Source: Candidatus Cloacimonadota bacterium
GTDB taxonomy: Bacteria > Cloacimonadota > Cloacimonadia > JGIOTU-2
DNA: 20,571 nucleotides
Direction: 5' to 3'
Assembly: GCA_016932035.1 (NCBI GenBank)
Contig: JAFGDR010000002.1
Location: 1-20,571, forward strand
The notes under the pieces were generated by a model. The model did no database searches and had not been told where the DNA came from. It saw nothing but the letters and a program-made list of their open reading frames with translations. How positions within the stretch are numbered: position 1 is the stretch's first letter; each line of letters opens with the position of its first letter. The position numbers and the translations under genes were made by a program. Positions 16,175-20,571 of the stretch are shown here, one piece after another.

Positions 16175-16552
16175 TTATGTATTAAGTTTCCTCTCACGAA
16201 TATACAGGAATAGTAAAAAGATTGCAATTGCAGCACCGAAAATGATCGTGGGCAAAGCTTCAATCCTGAGCGCGCCAGCCAGGACACCCCACAACATGAT
16301 AAGGGAGTAAAGAAGCATCCAGGCAATAAGCATGAGGACAACGATTTTGACACTCTTCCAGGTTCTGTCGAAGTACGTGAGCCCTGCGCCGAATGCAAAC
16401 GCAAGCATTGCTCCTCCCATGACCCGTTCGATTGCATTACCCTCTGCATAGGCAGTTTGTGGGCTGATGATATGGAATAATCCTGAGAGTATTGATACAA
16501 TTGCATAGACCAGGAGCGTGATCCTGAGTCCTTTAGATATGTGTTCTTTCAT
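16175..16552 (-). CDS. Small four-helix membrane protein
   Basis: A 125-residue hydrophobic protein with about four predicted membrane segments (roughly 9-30, 43-62, 68-92 and 98-117) and basic ends (RERKLNT). No catalytic motif or family is recognised. The start is well supported by GGAGG (16561-16565 as CCTCC on plus), 8 bases before the ATG. That site is part of a short inverted repeat, CGGAG-AC-CTCCG. It is separated by 138 bases from the FAH gene upstream and by 140 bases from the lipoprotein gene downstream, so it may be its own unit. Confidence 0.75.
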   Translation of the reverse strand: MKEHISKGLRITLLVYAIVSILSGLFHIISPQTAYAEGNAIERVMGGAMLAFAFGAGLTYFDRTWKSVKIVVLMLIAWMLLYSLIMLWGVLAGALRIEALPTIIFGAAIAIFLLFLYIRERKLNT

Positions 16553-16690
16553 GACGGAGACCTCCGATGTTAGATTAATATCATGATGAAATAAAGCAAC
16601 TATACAGGTATGAATATAGGTTGGAGAGTATTGTCAATATTATCCGAAAAGATTTGGGTTTGACTATTTATGAAATAGCGTATAGCTTTT

Positions 16691-17302
16691 TTACTTCACC
16701 ACCCAGCTACCCTCAACTAATAATGTTTCTTTATCAAATATCTTCCCGATCAAAGTATCACCTGCATGAACAGGACCAACGCCTTTTGGGGTTCCGGTCA
16801 TGATAATATCGCCATCCTCAAACGAAAGAAAGGTTGATGCTTCGTGTAAAATGTCATCTGGCTTGTTCATCATAAGCTCATAACCGCCTTGCTGAACCAA
16901 ACTGCCATTTATAGAGAGTTCCATTCTCAGATCATGTATATTAACTTCGAACATAACAAACTCACTAAACACTGCTGAACCGTCAAAGGATTTGGAGCGT
17001 TCCCATGGCAGTCCTTTTGATCGTAGCTCGGACTGAACCTCTCTCTTTGTAAGGTCCAGACCAAATGCTACACCTTTCAATTTGTTTGAACGTATGATAA
17101 ACGAAATTTCACCTTCATAGTGAATAAGATCATTGTTGCTGGAAAGAATTTCATGTGAAATGGATGAATTCGGTTTAATGAAGAGTACCGGTTGCTTCGG
17201 TACTTCATTATGCAGCTCCTTTATATGTTCCATATAATTTTGTCCAATGCACACGATCTTAGAAGGATGCACCTTTTTGCCGTTGAAGAGTATATAATTC
17301 AT
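16691..17302 (-). CDS. Fumarylacetoacetate hydrolase family protein (FAHD1-like)
   Basis: A 203-residue FAH-fold enzyme. Diagnostic segments are GQNYMEHIKEL (20-30), LFIKPNSSI (40-48), HYEGEISFII with metal-ligand candidates Glu63 and Glu65, and GLDLTKREVQSELRSKGLPW with Asp83. KSFDGSAVFSEFV and TGTPKGVGPVHAGD (159-172) follow. This arrangement resembles FAHD1 and bacterial relatives that hydrolyse acylpyruvates, decarboxylate or tautomerise oxaloacetate, or act in aromatic catabolism; the exact substrate cannot be fixed. A divalent metal is required in this family. It begins 7 bases after the PH-domain gene and is probably in an operon with it. The stop and the next gene on this strand are 138 bases apart. 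Confidence 0.92.
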   Translation of the reverse strand: MNYILFNGKKVHPSKIVCIGQNYMEHIKELHNEVPKQPVLFIKPNSSISHEILSSNNDLIHYEGEISFIIRSNKLKGVAFGLDLTKREVQSELRSKGLPWERSKSFDGSAVFSEFVMFEVNIHDLRMELSINGSLVQQGGYELMMNKPDDILHEASTFLSFEDGDIIMTGTPKGVGPVHAGDTLIGKIFDKETLLVEGSWVVK

Positions 17303-17309
17303 GTTTTAC

Positions 17310-17951
17310 CTAGAAATTTTCGTTTCTTTTATGTTGTGCTTTTACGATGATCTGATACACATCAACCACGTTTGGTAATAATTCAAAGATAGCAGTAGCG
17401 TTCCAGTTCGGACGAGGGCGTGATGTATTTGATGAATAGGCAGGAATTGCTTGTGGAGCGCTGAAAGTGATCGTACCGGATCCATCTCTTTTTTTGATCA
17501 TGTTTATGTTTGTGATGGATTTGAGATCGTAACTTTTTACTTTTTGAGAACCTGATCCTATAATTATTAAAATTCGTTGTTCACTAACGCCATAATACGT
17601 TTTTTTACGCCGGAGTGCATCAGCAATGAATCTGCCGAACAACAGGTAAAGACCGATGATAACAAAGGGGAGACCAAACAAGGGGAAAATACCTGATACA
17701 AGTGATGTTGGTCCTCCGAAGCTGTTTTTACGAAATAATATGCCCAGAGCCATAAGTTCCCAGAAGATGGCAAAACCGCACCAGAAAATACTAAATGGAA
17801 TAAGAAACACATCTTTAGCTTGTAGTCGTAAACCTTTGAGTGGTTGACCTGACCAGAGTAATGATTCGCCACTCTTAAGGAAGCCATGAATCACGTCTGA
17901 AGCAGTTTGCCATTTTCGAAGATTAGAATTCGTATACATAATTTGCACCAT
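17310..17951 (-). CDS. Membrane protein with bacterial PH-like domain
   Basis: A 213-residue protein. A short cytosolic start with GESLLWSGQP (28-37), typical of bacterial PH/DUF304-type proteins, leads to two membrane helices (about 48-72 and 84-108). A beta-rich domain follows (109-205) that begins TYYGVSEQRILII and contains YDLKSITNINMIKKRDGSGTITF. Function is unknown; such proteins are generally small membrane-associated accessories. The start could be ATG 17951 or ATG 17939; neither has a good ribosome site. It is divergent from the NifS-SelD gene and lies 7 bases upstream of the FAH gene. Confidence 0.8.
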   Translation of the reverse strand: MVQIMYTNSNLRKWQTASDVIHGFLKSGESLLWSGQPLKGLRLQAKDVFLIPFSIFWCGFAIFWELMALGILFRKNSFGGPTSLVSGIFPLFGLPFVIIGLYLLFGRFIADALRRKKTYYGVSEQRILIIIGSGSQKVKSYDLKSITNINMIKKRDGSGTITFSAPQAIPAYSSNTSRPRPNWNATAIFELLPNVVDVYQIIVKAQHKRNENF

Positions 17952-17990
17952 AATTTTTTTTAGTTGAATTGAGACAGAAAACTGAATTTC

Positions 17991-18019
17991 TTTGATCGAT
18001 TTATTTTTTACTGATCAAA
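17991..18019. repeat. Inverted repeat in the divergent NifS-SelD upstream region
   Basis: TTTGATC (17991-17997) and GATCAAA (18013-18019) form a 7-bp inverted repeat with a 15-base AT-rich spacer. It lies midway between the divergent PH-domain and NifS-SelD genes and could be an operator or a stem-loop. A second inverted pair, TTGACA (18045-18050) and TGTCAA (18070-18075), lies closer to the ATG; its first arm could also serve as a -35 element. Confidence 0.35.
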
Positions 18020-18080
18020 TCTTCATTATGTGTAACTGACTTTATTGACACAATTTTCAGGAATCTTTTTGTCAAATATT

Positions 18081-20279
18081 ATGAAACCTATCTATCTCGA
18101 TTATAATGCGACCACACCTCTTGCGCCCGAAGTGGCAGAGGCAATGAAACCTTTTTTGGATGAATATTTCGGCAATCCCTCCAGTTCGCACTGGTATGGT
18201 GTTCAAACACGCAAAGCCGTTGAAAAGGCACGTGCACAGGTGGCAGTGCTCTTGCATGCAAATCCTGATGAGATCATCTTTACCAGCGGTGGTTCGGAGT
18301 CCAATAATTTTGCGATCAAAGGCATTGCTCATGCGCGGAAATCAATCGGTAATCATATTATTACGTCAGCAGTAGAGCACCCAGCAGTTGTCGAAGTATG
18401 CGAATACTTGAAATCGGAAGGATTTGAGATAACCTATATTCCGGTTGATGAGTACGGCATGGTGAATCCGGATGATGTTGAACGGGCGATCACTCCGAGA
18501 ACAATACTGATCACGATCATGCATGCAAACAACGAAGTTGGAACGATCCAGCCGATTCGCGAGATCGCTGAGATCGCTTATGCGCACGATATTATTATGC
18601 ATACGGATGCTGCACAGTCAACAGGGAAAATTCCGGTACATGTTGATGAACTGAACGTCGATCTGCTGTCGATTGCAGGGCATAAGTTATATGGACCCAA
18701 AGGCATCGGTGCACTCTATATCAGACGGGGCGTGAAGCTGGAAAAGATCATTCATGGTGCAGATCATGAGCAGAATTTGCGCGCAGGGACAGAGAATATT
18801 TTATGTGATGTGGGTCTCGGAAAAGCATGTGAGATCGCTGAAAGAGACCTGCAGAACAATATGAAACACATGCAGGAGATGAGGGATTTACTTCATCAGA
18901 AATTCGAGGAGTCAGGATTGGATTTCCGATTGAACGGGAATCCTGAAAAACGTCTGCCGAACACACTCAGTCTTTCGTTCAGAAACGTGGAAGCTAACAC
19001 CGTTCTTTCCGAACTGTCACACGTGGCAGTATCGGCAGGAGCTGCGTGCCATTCCGACCAGATCGATGTGTCCGCAGTACTCGAAGCGATGGATGTTCCC
19101 CTTGACTATGCCATGGGTACGATACGCTTTTCAACAGGACGATTCACCACAAAGGATGAGATTGAGAAAGCAGCTGAAGAAGTCATACAAGTCATTGGCA
19201 AATTCCAGGAGGGAACACGAGCCGATGTTACTGACGAAGTAAAGGAGATCAAACTCACGCACTATACGCATGGCATGGGCTGTGCTTGCAAGATCGAGCC
19301 GGCATTGCTTGAAGATATTTTAAAGAACCTGCCCATCCCTGATGATACAAAAATATTGGTGGGTACACAAACTGCTGATGATGCGGCAGTGTATAAGATA
19401 AATGATGAAACAGCACTTGTGGTTACGCTGGATTTCTTTACACCAATTGCTGACGATCCTTTTGAATTCGGCGCTATCGCTGCAGCCAATGCATTGAGTG
19501 ACATCTATGCAATGGGAGCAATGCCATTATTTGGTCTCAATATTGTTGCATTTCCGTCGAACAGACTACCGATGGCTGTATTGGAGAAAATCCTTCAAGG
19601 AGCCCAGACTAAAGCGCAGGAAGCAGGTATCTATGTGATCGGTGGTCATTCCATCGAGGATACCGAACCAAAGTATGGAATGGTTGTTGTTGGTAGTGTT
19701 CATCCTAATAAAATCTGGAAGAATGTAGGATTGCAAGAGAATGATGCACTGATCTTAACCAAACCGATTGGCACCGGCATTCTTTCGACTGCACTTAAAA
19801 GAGGTTTGCTGGATGATGCACAAAAGGATTTACTTATCTCTACGATGTCCGGATTGAATAAGCTGGCATCCGAAGTTCTCCAGAAATATCCTGTTCATGC
19901 ATGTACAGATATAACAGGTTTTGGGCTGATCGGACATCTATCTGAGATGGTTTTGGGGAGTAATACGGCAGTTGAGATTATAGCTGAAAAGGTTCCGGTG
20001 CTTGAAGGTGTTTTTGAATTGGCAGCAGGAAATGTTATTCCGGGTGGAACGCTTTCCAATATGAAATTTGTCGAGGATGTTGTCCTGTGGAGTCCTCAAC
20101 TTTCGCAGGTTCAGAAGATCGTTCTATGCGATGCCCAAACATCCGGAGGATTACTCGCAGCCGTACCTGGAAATAAAGCACAGGACATAGTTCAAACCTT
20201 GCATGATACTGGGATAATCAAGGCACAGATAGTTGGTAAAGTAGTTGAAGGATTACAGCCGAAGATTAGAGTGGTGTAA
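18081..20279 (+). CDS. selD: NifS-like cysteine desulfurase / selenocysteine lyase fused to selenophosphate synthetase
   Basis: A 732-residue two-domain protein. Residues 1-375 are a PLP cysteine desulfurase: YLDYNATTPL, FTSGGSESNN, the HxxV segment at EHPAVVE, HTDAAQSTGK, PLP lysine Lys202 in AGHKLYGPKG, and the active-site Cys323 loop SAGAACHSD. Residues 390-732 are SelD: LTHYTHGMGCACK with catalytic Cys401 and Lys404, DDAAVY, a DFFTPIADDPFEFG loop, IGGHSIEDTEPKYG, TDITGFGLIGHL and CDAQTSGGLL. The first domain can liberate selenium from selenocysteine and the second makes selenophosphate from it with ATP, which suggests channelling to SelA. The catalytic residue of SelD is Cys, not Sec. ATG 18081 is preferred to an in-frame TTG at 18045 because homology begins MKPIYLDYNATTP; no good ribosome site is seen. 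It supplies the selAB cluster 10 kb away. Confidence 0.96.
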   Translation: MKPIYLDYNATTPLAPEVAEAMKPFLDEYFGNPSSSHWYGVQTRKAVEKARAQVAVLLHANPDEIIFTSGGSESNNFAIKGIAHARKSIGNHIITSAVEHPAVVEVCEYLKSEGFEITYIPVDEYGMVNPDDVERAITPRTILITIMHANNEVGTIQPIREIAEIAYAHDIIMHTDAAQSTGKIPVHVDELNVDLLSIAGHKLYGPKGIGALYIRRGVKLEKIIHGADHEQNLRAGTENILCDVGLGKACEIAERDLQNNMKHMQEMRDLLHQKFEESGLDFRLNGNPEKRLPNTLSLSFRNVEANTVLSELSHVAVSAGAACHSDQIDVSAVLEAMDVPLDYAMGTIRFSTGRFTTKDEIEKAAEEVIQVIGKFQEGTRADVTDEVKEIKLTHYTHGMGCACKIEPALLEDILKNLPIPDDTKILVGTQTADDAAVYKINDETALVVTLDFFTPIADDPFEFGAIAAANALSDIYAMGAMPLFGLNIVAFPSNRLPMAVLEKILQGAQTKAQEAGIYVIGGHSIEDTEPKYGMVVVGSVHPNKIWKNVGLQENDALILTKPIGTGILSTALKRGLLDDAQKDLLISTMSGLNKLASEVLQKYPVHACTDITGFGLIGHLSEMVLGSNTAVEIIAEKVPVLEGVFELAAGNVIPGGTLSNMKFVEDVVLWSPQLSQVQKIVLCDAQTSGGLLAAVPGNKAQDIVQTLHDTGIIKAQIVGKVVEGLQPKIRVV

Positions 20280-20373
20280 TATTAACCGCATATTAGCACG
20301 AATAGACTCGAAAATTATAAAAATAATCTTGTTATCAAGCCCCAGCTTGGTAATGAAAGCGCTACATGTTTGC

Positions 20374-20419
20374 TTGACATCTTTATCTGACGACGTAACC
20401 TTTTCCTATAATTCGGAGG
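20374..20419 (+). promoter_or_regulatory. TTGACA element and ribosome site of the last gene
   Basis: TTGACA (20374-20379), 19 bases, then CCTTTTCC and CGGAGG (20414-20419), 4 bases before ATG 20424. The layout matches those at 10512 and 12162. Confidence 0.4.
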
Positions 20420-20423
20420 CATA

Positions 20424-20571
20424 ATGCAAAATAAAATATATATAGTGAGAATTGCAGCAGTTTTAGCATTGCTGATGATTGGAACTACTTTCGCTTTGTC
20501 TGCAGAGATACTCATCTGGGACAATGATAATTACTCTATGATTGAAGATCCTGAAGGTGCAGGATATGTTG
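20424..20571 (+). CDS. Exported protein, N-terminal fragment (runs off window)
   Basis: Only the first 49 residues are visible. They begin with a signal peptide (MQNKIYIVRIAAVLALLMIG, cleavage near LSA/E) followed by EILIWDNDNYSMIEDPEG. The start is fixed by CGGAGG four bases before the ATG. The mature start (ILIWDNDN) recalls secreted proteins of FCB bacteria that carry C-terminal sorting domains, but the family cannot be named from this fragment. Confidence 0.75.
   Translation, partial: MQNKIYIVRIAAVLALLMIGTTFALSAEILIWDNDNYSMIEDPEGAGYV

Noticed and set aside
16093-16506. Minus-strand open frame (137 codons) overlapping the small membrane protein
   Set aside because: It is a shifted frame of the membrane protein gene, which has a strong ribosome site and coherent membrane helices.
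20333-20352. Hairpin after the NifS-SelD gene considered as a terminator
   Set aside because: An 8-bp stem (TATCAAGC/GCTTGGTA) is present but has no T-run on the plus strand and lies over 50 bases beyond the stop, so it was not called.
1-20571. CRISPR array, insertion sequence, phage or integron features
   Set aside because: No regularly spaced repeats, transposase, integrase, cas or phage structural genes were seen on either strand.

Overview
The window reads as a chromosome segment from an uncultured, moderately AT-rich, Gram-negative bacterium of the Fibrobacterota-Chlorobiota-Bacteroidota (FCB) type, plausibly Cloacimonadota or a related candidate phylum. This placement is inference. It rests on two large secreted proteins ending in Por/type IX-style C-terminal sorting domains, a lipoprotein signal, strong AGGAGG ribosome sites and a full selenocysteine system. 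No phage, IS element, CRISPR array or rRNA is visible.

Layout. (1) 1-2078 is the 3' part of a secreted protein with Asp-box-like motifs, closed by a strong terminator and followed by a hairpin-rich spacer. (2) 2379-7770 is a selenocysteine island. It holds a secreted selenoprotein whose in-frame UGA (2559-2561) would split it in ordinary annotation, then tRNA-Sec (anticodon UCA), selA and selB. (3) 7860-10079 is a tightly overlapping operon of a GNAT acetyltransferase, a uridine-kinase-like P-loop protein and DNA polymerase IV. (4) 10127-10429, minus strand, encodes a small protein of the encapsulated-ferritin family with no shell gene in view. (5) 10559-13717 holds two tandem 501-residue paralogs, each an RsbW-like histidine-kinase-type ATPase domain joined to GNAT-like domains. 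(6) 13723-17951, minus strand, holds a bacterial PH-domain membrane protein, an FAHD1-like hydrolase, a small membrane protein, a double-Cache lipoprotein and an NCS2 purine/pyrimidine permease. (7) 18081-20279 encodes a natural fusion of a NifS-like cysteine desulfurase/selenocysteine lyase with selenophosphate synthetase (SelD). (8) From 20424 the 5' end of another exported protein runs off the window.

How the parts fit. The NifS-SelD fusion can release selenium and make selenophosphate. SelA converts Ser-tRNA-Sec to Sec-tRNA-Sec. SelB delivers it to UGA at a SECIS hairpin. The thioredoxin-like protein directly upstream of the tRNA is a visible client. The whole pathway from selenium donor to product is therefore encoded within 18 kb. 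The most novel-looking object is that client: an exported UGGC thioredoxin-like domain joined to a PKD domain, a right-handed beta-helix and a C-terminal sorting domain.
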